Assembly (NCBI RefSeq): GCF_021603585.1
Contig: NZ_BQHI01000003.1
Location: 62,001 to 126,000 of the forward strand
Length of the DNA: 64,000 nucleotides
Reading direction: 5' to 3'
DNA from: Pseudomonas sputi
Lineage (GTDB): Bacteria > Pseudomonadota > Gammaproteobacteria > Pseudomonadales > Pseudomonadaceae
Shown here: positions 1-7,117 of the stretch, in pieces
Numbering within the stretch: position 1 is the stretch's first letter
Layout of the letters: the number at the start of each line of letters is the position of its first letter
The notes under the pieces: generated by a model
The model's database searches: none
What the model was told of the DNA's origin: nothing
What the model saw: the letters and a program-made list of their open reading frames with translations, nothing else
Position numbers and translations under genes: made by a program

Positions 1-835
1 TGATAGCCGCGAGGCTGACCGCGAGGATGATGTCGTCGCGATCGCCGGGGGTTACCACCAGCACGCCGGGCTTGAGCAGATCCACGGTGTTGCGCATGGT
101 GCGCGCGCAAATGATGGTCTTGCTCATGCGCCGGGTTTCGTAGTCGCCGGCGTTGAGCACCTGGGCGCCCATCAGGTCGGCGACGTCGCGGGTGCGCGGG
201 GCGTTGAGTTCCGGCTGGAACGGAATGCAGCCGAGCAGACGGAAGTCCCCCGTGCGCAGCAATGGCGAGTGTTCTTTCAGACGTGCGGCGAAGGCGTCCA
301 TGCTTTCGTCGGTCTTGACCTTGTTGAGGATCACGCCGAGGACTTTCGGGTCTTTCGGCCCGCCGAACAGTTGCGCCTGCAACTCGACGCGGCCGGACAG
401 TTCGGTCAGCACTTCGTTTTCCGGGGCCGAGACCAGAATCACCTCGGCATCGAGGCTCTTGGCCAGGTGCAGGTTGACCCGCGCTGCGTAGCTGGCGCTG
501 CGGGTCGGCACCATGCCTTCGACGACCAGCACGTCTTTGCCGATGGCGGCCTGCTGGTAGAGGGTGATGATTTCTTCGAGCAACTCGTCGAGCTGACCGT
601 CGCCGAGCATCCGCTCGACGTGGGCCAGGCCCAGTGGCTGCGGCGGCTTCAGGCCGTGGGTGCGGGCCACCAGTTCGGTGGAGCGCTCCGGGCCGGTGTC
701 GCCCGGATGCGGTTGGGCAATCGGTTTGAAGAAGCCGACTTTCAGCCCGGCCCGCTCCAGCGTACGCACCAGCCCGAGGCTGATGGAGGTCAGACCCACA
801 CCAAAGTCGGTGGGCGCGATAAAAAAAGTTTGCAT
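1..835 (-). CDS. pta: Phosphate acetyltransferase, N-terminal part (runs off the left edge)
   Basis: Transfers acetyl between CoA and phosphate in the cytosolic acetate overflow pathway. The visible 278 residues begin MQTFFIAPTDFGVGLTSISL and form the P-loop-like (CobQ/DRTGG-type) N-terminal region of long bacterial Pta, with the segment VLVVEGMVPTR. The catalytic PTA_PTB domain would lie beyond base 1. The ATG at 833-835 (minus strand) is preceded by GAGA. The assignment rests on the N-terminal region alone; an unrelated BioD/CobQ-like protein is less likely. Gene continues outside the window. Confidence 0.85.
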   Translation of the reverse strand, partial: MQTFFIAPTDFGVGLTSISLGLVRTLERAGLKVGFFKPIAQPHPGDTGPERSTELVARTHGLKPPQPLGLAHVERMLGDGQLDELLEEIITLYQQAAIGKDVLVVEGMVPTRSASYAARVNLHLAKSLDAEVILVSAPENEVLTELSGRVELQAQLFGGPKDPKVLGVILNKVKTDESMDAFAARLKEHSPLLRTGDFRLLGCIPFQPELNAPRTRDVADLMGAQVLNAGDYETRRMSKTIICARTMRNTVDLLKPGVLVVTPGDRDDIILAVSLAAI

Positions 836-895
836 GCGGATTCTCTAAGGGTGCATGGCAATGGCGATCGTCTCTGTGTGCCGATCTGCCGCAAT

Positions 896-1204
896 TCAGT
901 CGCCAAGGTTATCGCTAACCGAGCCTTGTGCGCACCAACCGCAAGCAAAGGGTTGGCCTATTTTTTCAATACGTTGCGCGGCGTCCAGCACCCACGCCCG
1001 GGACTGCCAGGGCGGGAGGTGGCGCAGGTGCTGGGTGTGGCCGCAGGACAACTCGACGACCCAGTGGCCATCCTCGTCCTGATGGAATCCGGTGACGGTC
1101 ACGGGCGCCAATCGATCCCGTCTGTCCGGGTTGTGTTCGCTTTCGGGCAAATCCTTGTTTAGACTTGTCCGTTCTTCATTCTTATGCAAAAGGTCTCGCC
1201 CCAT
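896..1204 (-). CDS. DUF3565 domain protein
   Basis: Small protein of about 102 residues, function unknown. The core shows TGFHQDEDGHWVVELSCGH, a histidine pair (GHTQH), PPW and a closing CGWC. The Cys/His pattern (SCGH..H..CGWC) suggests a metal-binding fold, which is inference. The ATG chosen at 1204 shares the palindrome CATG with the slyD start on the other strand, so the two genes would overlap tail to tail by two bases at their 5' ends. A start further inside the frame is possible. It lies upstream of pta on the same strand with a gap of about 60 bases. Confidence 0.7.
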   Translation of the reverse strand: MGRDLLHKNEERTSLNKDLPESEHNPDRRDRLAPVTVTGFHQDEDGHWVVELSCGHTQHLRHLPPWQSRAWVLDAAQRIEKIGQPFACGWCAQGSVSDNLGD

Positions 1205-1688
1205 GCTGATCGCCGCCAATAAGGCTGTCTCCATCGACTATACCCTGACCAACGACGCTGGTGAGGTCATCGACAGCTCCGCCGGCGGCGCTCCGCTGGT
1301 CTACCTGCATGGCGCAGGCAACATCATTCCGGGTCTGGAAAAAGCCCTGGAAGGTAAGGAAGTCGGCAACGAGCTGGACGTTTCCGTCGAGCCGGAAGAT
1401 GCCTACGGCGAATACGCCGCTGAACTGGTCAGCACCCTGAGCCGCAGCATGTTCGAAGGCGTTGACGAGCTGGAAGTCGGCATGCAGTTCCACGCTTCCG
1501 CGCCGGACGGCCAGATGCAGATCGTCACCATTCGTGACCTGGACGGCGACGACGTCACCGTCGACGGCAACCACCCGCTGGCCGGTCAGCGCCTGAACTT
1601 CAAAGTGAAGGTCGTTGCCATCCGTGACGCCAGCCAGGAAGAAATCGCTCATGGTCACGTCCATGGCGAAGGTGGCCATCACCACTGA
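1203..1688 (+). CDS. slyD: FKBP-type peptidyl-prolyl isomerase SlyD
   Basis: Cytosolic prolyl isomerase, chaperone and nickel-binding protein. The 161 residues start MLIAANKAVSIDYTL, carry the FKBP core (LVYLHGAGNIIPGLEKAL), the inserted IF chaperone flap in the middle (AYGEYAAELVSTLSRS), and end in a histidine-rich tail (HGHVHGEGGHHH). That tail is shorter than in E. coli SlyD. The upstream in-frame extension to 1092 is rejected because it overlaps the opposing gene and lacks the FKBP start. A strong terminator follows the stop, so it is probably monocistronic. Confidence 0.95.
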   Translation: MLIAANKAVSIDYTLTNDAGEVIDSSAGGAPLVYLHGAGNIIPGLEKALEGKEVGNELDVSVEPEDAYGEYAAELVSTLSRSMFEGVDELEVGMQFHASAPDGQMQIVTIRDLDGDDVTVDGNHPLAGQRLNFKVKVVAIRDASQEEIAHGHVHGEGGHHH

Positions 1689-1717
1689 TTTTCTGCGCTA
1701 AGCTCAGAGAACTGGAG

Positions 1718-1740
1718 AGGCGCCCGAGGGCGCCTTTTTA
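1718..1740 (+). terminator. Rho-independent terminator of slyD
   Basis: Perfect stem AGGCGCCC/GGGCGCCT around a short loop, followed by a T run, about 30 bases after the slyD stop codon. Confidence 0.9.
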
Positions 1741-1810
1741 GTCCGCGGCTGTCCTTGGTGGTCTCGCCAAGTGGCTGTTTCGAGTAGAACACGGGAATCT
1801 GGAGTTCGTC

Positions 1811-2293
1811 ATGAGTGCTTTTCACGACCTTAAGTTGACAGCCCTGGATGGTCAGGAGCTACCGCTGGCACCCTTCAAGGGGCAAGTCGTGCTGGTGGTC
1901 AACGTCGCCTCCAAATGCGGCTTGACCCCACAGTACGCGGCGCTGGAAAACCTTTATCAGCAATACAAAGGCAAAGGCTTCAGTGTGCTGGGCCTGCCGT
2001 GCAACCAGTTTGCCGGTCAGGAACCGGGCAGTGAGCAGGAGATCCAGGAATTCTGCAGCCTCAACTATGGCGTGAGTTTTCCGTTGTCGAAAAAGCTCGA
2101 AGTCAACGGGCACGACCGGCATCAGCTGTACCGTCTGCTGGCGGGCGAGGGCGCGGAGTTTCCCGGTGACATCACCTGGAATTTCGAGAAATTCCTGCTC
2201 GGCAAGGACGGTCGGGTACTGGCCCGCTTCTCGCCGCGCACGGCGCCGGATGATCCTTCGGTGATTACGGCGATTGAAAAAGCCCTGAGTTGA
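1811..2293 (+). CDS. Glutathione peroxidase family protein (thiol peroxidase type)
   Basis: Cytosolic peroxidase of 160 residues that reduces hydroperoxides. Family signatures are NVASKCGLTPQY with the peroxidatic Cys near residue 36, LGLPCNQFAGQEPG with Gln and a second Cys, and WNFEKFLLGKDG with the conserved Trp-Asn-Phe. It uses Cys, not selenocysteine, as is usual in bacteria, where thioredoxin is often the reductant. The ATG at 1811 follows GGAG at 1801-1804. It has its own terminator. Confidence 0.93.
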   Translation: MSAFHDLKLTALDGQELPLAPFKGQVVLVVNVASKCGLTPQYAALENLYQQYKGKGFSVLGLPCNQFAGQEPGSEQEIQEFCSLNYGVSFPLSKKLEVNGHDRHQLYRLLAGEGAEFPGDITWNFEKFLLGKDGRVLARFSPRTAPDDPSVITAIEKALS

Positions 2294-2298
2294 AATAC

Positions 2299-2330
2299 AA
2301 AAATCGCAGCCATTGAGCTGCGATTTTTTT
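2299..2330 (+). terminator. Terminator after the glutathione peroxidase gene
   Basis: Inverted repeat AAATCGCAGC/GCTGCGATTT with a short loop and a T7 tail directly downstream of the stop. The A run on the left lets it also work for the minus strand. Confidence 0.9.
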
Positions 2331-2450
2331 CGCCTGCCTTTTGACCCTTAATCATTCAGATCAATAGTGCTATCGGCTGGTTGAAACCGCGCATATTATC
2401 GCCGTCATATGAGTTACATGCCTGGCAATCATTTTTCCGTGGAGCCTCCC

Positions 2451-3554
2451 ATGCCTGTACAAGCCCTGTTCAAACCGTTCCAGCTCGGTGCCCTCGAACT
2501 GCCGACCCGCGTGGTCATGGCGCCCATGACCCGCTCGTTTTCCCCGGGCGGCGTACCCAATTCCAAAGTGATTGAATACTACCGTCGTCGCGCGGCGGCC
2601 GGTGTCGGCCTGATCATCACCGAAGGCACTACCGTCGGCCACCTGGCTTCCAACGGTTACCCGAACGTGCCGCACTTCTATGGTGAAGCTGCGCTGGCTG
2701 GCTGGAAAAAAGTGGTGGACGCGGTGCATGCCGAAGGCGGCAAGATCGTTCCGCAACTGTGGCACGTCGGCAATGTGCGCCGTCTGGGCACCGAGCCGGA
2801 CGCGAGCGTGCCGGGTTACGGCCCGTCGGAAAAACTCAAGGACGGTCAGGTCGTGGTGCACGGCATGACCCAACAGGACATCCAGGATGTGATCGCTGCG
2901 TTTGCCCAGGCGGCCAAAGATGCCCAGCGCATCGGCATGGACGGCGTGGAAATCCACGGGGCCCACGGTTACCTGATCGACCAGTTCTTCTGGGAAGGCA
3001 GCAACCAGCGCACCGACGAATACGGTGGCAGCCTGGCCAACCGTTCACGTTTCGCCATCGAGCTGATTCAGGCCGTACGCGCAGCTGTTGGCGAAGGCTT
3101 CCCGATCATCTTCCGCTTCTCGCAGTGGAAACAGCAGGACTATACCGCGCGTCTGGTGCAAACCGCCGAAGCGCTGGGCGAGTTCCTCAAGCCGCTGTCC
3201 GACGCCGGCGTGGACATTTTCCACTGCTCGACGCGGCGTTTCTGGGAGCCGGAATTCGACGGTTCCGACCTGAACCTGGCCGGCTGGACACGCAAGCTGA
3301 CCGGCAAACCGACGATCACCGTCGGCAGCGTCGGCCTCGATGGCGAGTTCCTGCAGTTCATGGTCAACACCGACAAGGTCGCGCAACCGGCCAGCCTGGA
3401 AAAACTGCTGGAGCGTCTGAACAACGACGAGTTCGATCTGGTGGCGGTGGGGCGTGCGCTGCTGGTCGATCCGGACTGGGCGCAGAAAGTGCGCGAAGGC
3501 CGCGAGCAGGACATTCTGCCGTTCAGCCGTGAGGCGTTGATGACGCTGGTTTGA
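2451..3554 (+). CDS. NADH:flavin oxidoreductase, Old Yellow Enzyme family
   Basis: FMN-dependent ene-reductase of 367 residues with a TIM-barrel fold, reducing activated C=C bonds of enones, nitro compounds or similar. Visible signatures: VVMAPMTRSF near the N terminus (FMN contact), WHVGN, GVEIHGAHGYLIDQF with the substrate-binding His pair pattern, YGGSLANRSRF and VGRALLVDPDWAQKV. The ATG at 2451 has GGAG at 2441-2445; the in-frame ATG at 2409 would add 14 unlikely residues. The gene is monocistronic and converges on the glycosyltransferase gene, overlapping it by 32 bases. The natural substrate cannot be told. Confidence 0.92.
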   Translation: MPVQALFKPFQLGALELPTRVVMAPMTRSFSPGGVPNSKVIEYYRRRAAAGVGLIITEGTTVGHLASNGYPNVPHFYGEAALAGWKKVVDAVHAEGGKIVPQLWHVGNVRRLGTEPDASVPGYGPSEKLKDGQVVVHGMTQQDIQDVIAAFAQAAKDAQRIGMDGVEIHGAHGYLIDQFFWEGSNQRTDEYGGSLANRSRFAIELIQAVRAAVGEGFPIIFRFSQWKQQDYTARLVQTAEALGEFLKPLSDAGVDIFHCSTRRFWEPEFDGSDLNLAGWTRKLTGKPTITVGSVGLDGEFLQFMVNTDKVAQPASLEKLLERLNNDEFDLVAVGRALLVDPDWAQKVREGREQDILPFSREALMTLV

Positions 3555-4719
3555 TTGCAGTGGGAGGCTTGTCGCGCAGGTCGCGGCAAGCCCCCAGCAA
3601 ATGGTTTTCAAACTGCTCGACGATAGCTGCCCAACCCTGACGGCTGGCGTGTTGGCGTGCGTTCAGGCGTACGCAGCGCAACCTCTCATCCTCTTCCAGC
3701 AGCCATGCCGCTGCCTCGCAGAACGCCTCTTCATCCCCGGGCATCGCCAGTACGCCGTTGTAGCCATGGCGAATATGCTGGGCCGCAGCAGCCTGGTCGT
3801 AAGCCACCACCCCAAGGCCTGAAGCAAGCGCTTCGAGCACGACGTTGCCGAAGGTTTCGGTCAGGCTCGGAAATAGAAATACATCCCCCGACGCATAGTG
3901 CGCCGCCAGCGCCTCGCCCCGTTGCGAGCCGCAGAAAATCGCCTCGGGCAGTTCCTTTTCCAGTGCCATTCGTTGCGGCCCGTCACCGACCACGATCAGC
4001 TTCAGGTTGCGCTGTGGATAAGTGCCGGCGAGCTTTTCGAAACAGCGCTTGAGCAGGCCGAGGTTTTTCTCCGGCGCCAGGCGTCCTACGTGAATGACGG
4101 CAATGTCCTGCTCGCCAATACCCCATTGCTCACGCAAGGCATTCAGGCGTTTGGCCGGGTGAAACAGTTGACTGTCGACCCCTCGCGACAGCTGCGCCAG
4201 GCGTTCGAAGTGCCGACGCTCCAGCTCCAGGCGCTGGCTGACGCTCGGCACCAGGGTCAGGGCCGAACGATTGTGAAACCAGCGCAGATAATGAGTAAGC
4301 AAGCGCGTCAGCAAACCCAGTCCGTACTGGTGGGTGTATTGCTGAAAATTGGTATGAAAGCCGCTGACCACGGCAATACCGAGCCGCCGTGCCGCGCGCA
4401 ATGCTGACAGCCCGAGCGGACCTTCGGTGGCGATATAGAGAACGTCCGGGCGCTGGCGCGTCCAGCGTCGCAGCAGTTTGTGCATCGACGACTGGCCCCA
4501 TTGCAAGCCCGGGTAACCCGGCAACGGCCAGCCGCGGCACAGCAGTAAAGCGTCATCTTCACTGCGCTGCGGATCCTCGGCCTGACGCGGTCGCACCAGT
4601 TCCACTCGATGCCCGCGAGCGCGTAAACCGTCGCACAAGCGGCCAAGGGTATTGGCCACGCCGTTGATTTCCGGTGGGAAGGTTTCGCTGATGAGGGTGA
4701 TACGTAGAGCTGTCGTCAT
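3523..4719 (-). CDS. Glycosyltransferase family 4 protein
   Basis: Retaining GT-B glycosyltransferase of 398 residues. The N domain starts MTTALRITLISETFPPEING (the typical sugar-nucleotide loop with GVANTLGRL), and the C domain has VIHVGRLAPEKNL, VVGDGPQR and the EX7E-like TETFGNVVLEALASG. It resembles the family of mannosyl- or glucosyltransferases acting on lipid acceptors; acceptor unknown. ATG at 4719 with GAGG just upstream. The last ~25 residues read through a REP-like inverted repeat (3566-3592) into the end of the opposing gene. This tail is probably not conserved. It lies downstream of cysZ. Confidence 0.88.
   Translation of the reverse strand: MTTALRITLISETFPPEINGVANTLGRLCDGLRARGHRVELVRPRQAEDPQRSEDDALLLCRGWPLPGYPGLQWGQSSMHKLLRRWTRQRPDVLYIATEGPLGLSALRAARRLGIAVVSGFHTNFQQYTHQYGLGLLTRLLTHYLRWFHNRSALTLVPSVSQRLELERRHFERLAQLSRGVDSQLFHPAKRLNALREQWGIGEQDIAVIHVGRLAPEKNLGLLKRCFEKLAGTYPQRNLKLIVVGDGPQRMALEKELPEAIFCGSQRGEALAAHYASGDVFLFPSLTETFGNVVLEALASGLGVVAYDQAAAAQHIRHGYNGVLAMPGDEEAFCEAAAWLLEEDERLRCVRLNARQHASRQGWAAIVEQFENHLLGACRDLRDKPPTAIKPASSTPHG
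3566..3592. repeat. REP-like inverted repeat at a convergent gene junction
   Basis: Stem GGCTTGTCGCG / CGCGGCAAGCC with a 5-base loop and one G-T pair. This resembles the extragenic palindromes of fluorescent pseudomonads (GGGAGGCTTG...). It overlaps the 3' coding end of the glycosyltransferase gene and lies just after the oxidoreductase stop; it may act as a bidirectional transcription stop. Confidence 0.6.
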
Positions 4720-4785
4720 GACCTCAGTGTCGGCTGAGGCCATGTCGTGGTTGTGACGTTCGGATGATGGATTTGTGACGCGGCC

Positions 4786-5538
4786 TCAGCGCTGCGTCAC
4801 CAGATTCTCGGCCCCGCGCTCGCGTACCCAGAACAGCGTCGCACCGGCCACGGCGGCCGGCATCATCAGGATGTTGACCACCGGAATCAGCAGCACCAGA
4901 TAGACGATGCCGCCAAAACTCATGCTCTGCCAGCGCTTCTGACGCAGCCAGGCGAGCATTTCGTTCCAGCCGAGTTTGTGGTTGTCCGCCGGGTAGTCGA
5001 TGTACTGGATCGCCATCATCCACACCCCGAACAGCAGCCACAGCGGCGCGGCGACGATGTTCACCACCGGGATGAACGAGAGGATGAACAGGCCGATCGC
5101 CCGGGGCAGGAAGTAACCGAGCTTGCGCATTTCCCGGGCCAGGGTGCGCGGGATCATCGCGATCAGTTCGCCCCAGCTGAAGGCCGGGAAGTCGTCGGTG
5201 CCGCGCACCACGACTTCGACTTTTTCCGCGAGGAAACCGTTGAAGGGGGCAGCGATCACGTTGGCCAGCATGGTGAAGGTGAAGAACACCATCAATGCCA
5301 CCAGTACCACGAACAGTGGCCAGAGGATGTAACTGAGAAAGCTCAACCATTCGGGCAGCGACGGCATCAGCGTGTCGACCCACAGGCTGAACTGGTGGCC
5401 GGCCAGATAAATCAATCCGACGAACAGCACCAGGTTGATGGCCAGCGGCAGCAGCACGAACAGGCGCAGGCCCGGGCTCAAGACCAGTTTGAGGCCTTCG
5501 CGCAGGTATTGCGGGCCGGACAGAACAGGGGCGGGCAT
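4786..5538 (-). CDS. cysZ: Sulfate transporter CysZ
   Basis: Inner-membrane sulfate permease of the EI24/CysZ family, 250 residues, supplying sulfate for cysteine synthesis. It shows four strongly hydrophobic stretches (about residues 25-45, 65-95, 140-170, 205-230), the family segment [16 protein letters not shown] and a cytoplasmic region with [19 protein letters not shown]. Length matches the E. coli protein (253). ATG preceded by GGAG. The glycosyltransferase gene follows on the same strand after about 65 bases. Confidence 0.93.
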   Translation of the reverse strand: MPAPVLSGPQYLREGLKLVLSPGLRLFVLLPLAINLVLFVGLIYLAGHQFSLWVDTLMPSLPEWLSFLSYILWPLFVVLVALMVFFTFTMLANVIAAPFNGFLAEKVEVVVRGTDDFPAFSWGELIAMIPRTLAREMRKLGYFLPRAIGLFILSFIPVVNIVAAPLWLLFGVWMMAIQYIDYPADNHKLGWNEMLAWLRQKRWQSMSFGGIVYLVLLIPVVNILMMPAAVAGATLFWVRERGAENLVTQR

Positions 5539-5969
5539 AAGGTGCTCCGAGCAAGGGAAAACGCGCCGACCTTACCGACTTTGCAGAACCTGTGAAAGCG
5601 CGGCGGCGGGATCGACATTCACTGTAACAAAGATCTGAGTGGGTAAATCGGTTGCATCAACTGGATGAGCAATGCCTCTGAATACTAAGTCAAGACAGTG
5701 ACTGGTCAACTCTGACTATGCTTCTAACGTTTGCCAGAGATCGCTCCATGACGTTAAAGCGCCAGTGGTTACGGCAGGGGAGCTCCAGTCAGATTCATCG
5801 TTTGCTTTCAAGGTTAAAGAACATAAAAAGTACTTCTGGTAGGTCGTTATTCCGAACTTTATCCATAATGTTCAACTTGTGTTGAAGAGGTTTGCATGAG
5901 CTGAATAAACAGGGTGAACGAAGTTGCGGATTTACGTTGTGGTCGAGTGTTGAATGGCGCAGTTGTCGC
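5539..5969. other. Intergenic left boundary of the fimbrial island
   Basis: About 430 bases without a credible gene. The first ~60 bases hold the cysZ leader; from roughly 5640 the DNA becomes AT-rich, like the fimbrial genes that follow. I see no integrase, no clear direct repeat and no good terminator for the adhesin gene here. Confidence 0.5.
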
Positions 5970-7019
5970 TTATAAGTATTGAATTAAAAACGTAACCTCG
6001 GTGTTTGCTGTTCCAGCTTTAAGCTCTTTGTTTGGGAGCTTGACATAGGATGCGTTCAGCGGGATGCTGAATGTGTCTCCATTTTTTGACCCTGTAAATT
6101 GATGATAACTATCAAGCTTCAAAGGGACGCCTTCCGAATCTTTTACCTGAAGAGCGATCCCTTTGGCTGTTGAGCTATTGTTAAGAGATACAATACCTTG
6201 CTCAGTGTTGATAGCTTCGGTTGTGGCTTTTAATGAATATTTTACGTTTTTTATTGAGTTTGGGCATTTTGTCAGGTTCAAGTTGAAAGAAATGTTTTTC
6301 GTGCCGTTACTGGTGCTTTGAAGTTCCGATAGATTGTAGTCCTTCATATCTACGTTGATGTTGTTGGTTTCGCAAGTTGTAGTGCTGATGTTAATAGGGT
6401 TACTTAATACTATTTCTGCCACCTTAAAACCATCTGTCGAAGCCCAAGTCCCCAATAGACCAGCTGGAACAGTGAAAGCGTCAGTCGCGTTACCACCTCT
6501 TTTGTATATGGAAAGCGTGAATCGGTTAGAAAAATCGAAAACGGAATCCAAAGTGTTGAAATTAAAATTATTCTCCGTAGAGTTGATAGTTGGAAAATAG
6601 TGATAGTTCTCAAATTTAAGTTTCCAGTAAAAATTTGGGTGGTTTATGAAAGTAAATTCTGTTCCCGACGACGGTTGGCTACTTATCGAAGGATTAACCT
6701 TGATGCCGGATTTTTGCATGGTCTTACAGGCAACGGAAATTTGTCGATAGTAACTAGAAAATGTGGATTTATAAATTTCAGTGTCCCCACTATCAGCCGG
6801 TACCTCAACGCTATTTCCGTTGTACGTAAAAGTTCGCATCTGTTTAAAAGTGTCTTTTTCGGTAAAGTAGCAGTTTTCTGCTTTTGCTTGATCCAGTCCG
6901 CAAATCAGAAGGAGGAAAATAAAAGTACTTATCCTAAAAGCAATCAGAAAAATGATTCTAGAAGTGTTGGGGTTTTTTAATATGTTGAGTGACATATTTC
7001 TGTATGTGTTTTTCATCAA
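5970..7019 (-). CDS. Fimbrial tip adhesin, two-domain type
   Basis: Exported fimbrial subunit of 349 residues, last gene of the chaperone-usher operon. A long basic N region precedes a hydrophobic signal core (IIFLIAFRISTFIFLLLICG) with likely cleavage after AKA. The N-terminal half (about 45-205) resembles no family I can name and would be the receptor-binding domain. The C-terminal half has the pilin-domain cysteine pair (TTCETNN ... LTKCPNS) and ends in an aromatic beta-strand, TEVTFLIQYL, as chaperone-bound subunits do. The start could instead be the Met at 6995. Codon use is AT-rich. Confidence 0.8.
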   Translation of the reverse strand: MMKNTYRNMSLNILKNPNTSRIIFLIAFRISTFIFLLLICGLDQAKAENCYFTEKDTFKQMRTFTYNGNSVEVPADSGDTEIYKSTFSSYYRQISVACKTMQKSGIKVNPSISSQPSSGTEFTFINHPNFYWKLKFENYHYFPTINSTENNFNFNTLDSVFDFSNRFTLSIYKRGGNATDAFTVPAGLLGTWASTDGFKVAEIVLSNPINISTTTCETNNINVDMKDYNLSELQSTSNGTKNISFNLNLTKCPNSIKNVKYSLKATTEAINTEQGIVSLNNSSTAKGIALQVKDSEGVPLKLDSYHQFTGSKNGDTFSIPLNASYVKLPNKELKAGTANTEVTFLIQYL

Positions 7020-7117
7020 TTTATTTTCTTCTGTAATAGTCGCTGGTTGGCTTCTTTAAACCCGTCTGATGTGTGTTGAATTGTTTGGAATGAAGCCATA
7101 TGGGTTTTGGTTTATGA

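Noticed and set aside
3523-4719. Glycosyltransferase as a pseudogene
   Set aside because: The frame is intact with all GT-B motifs; only the extreme C-terminus looks unusual.
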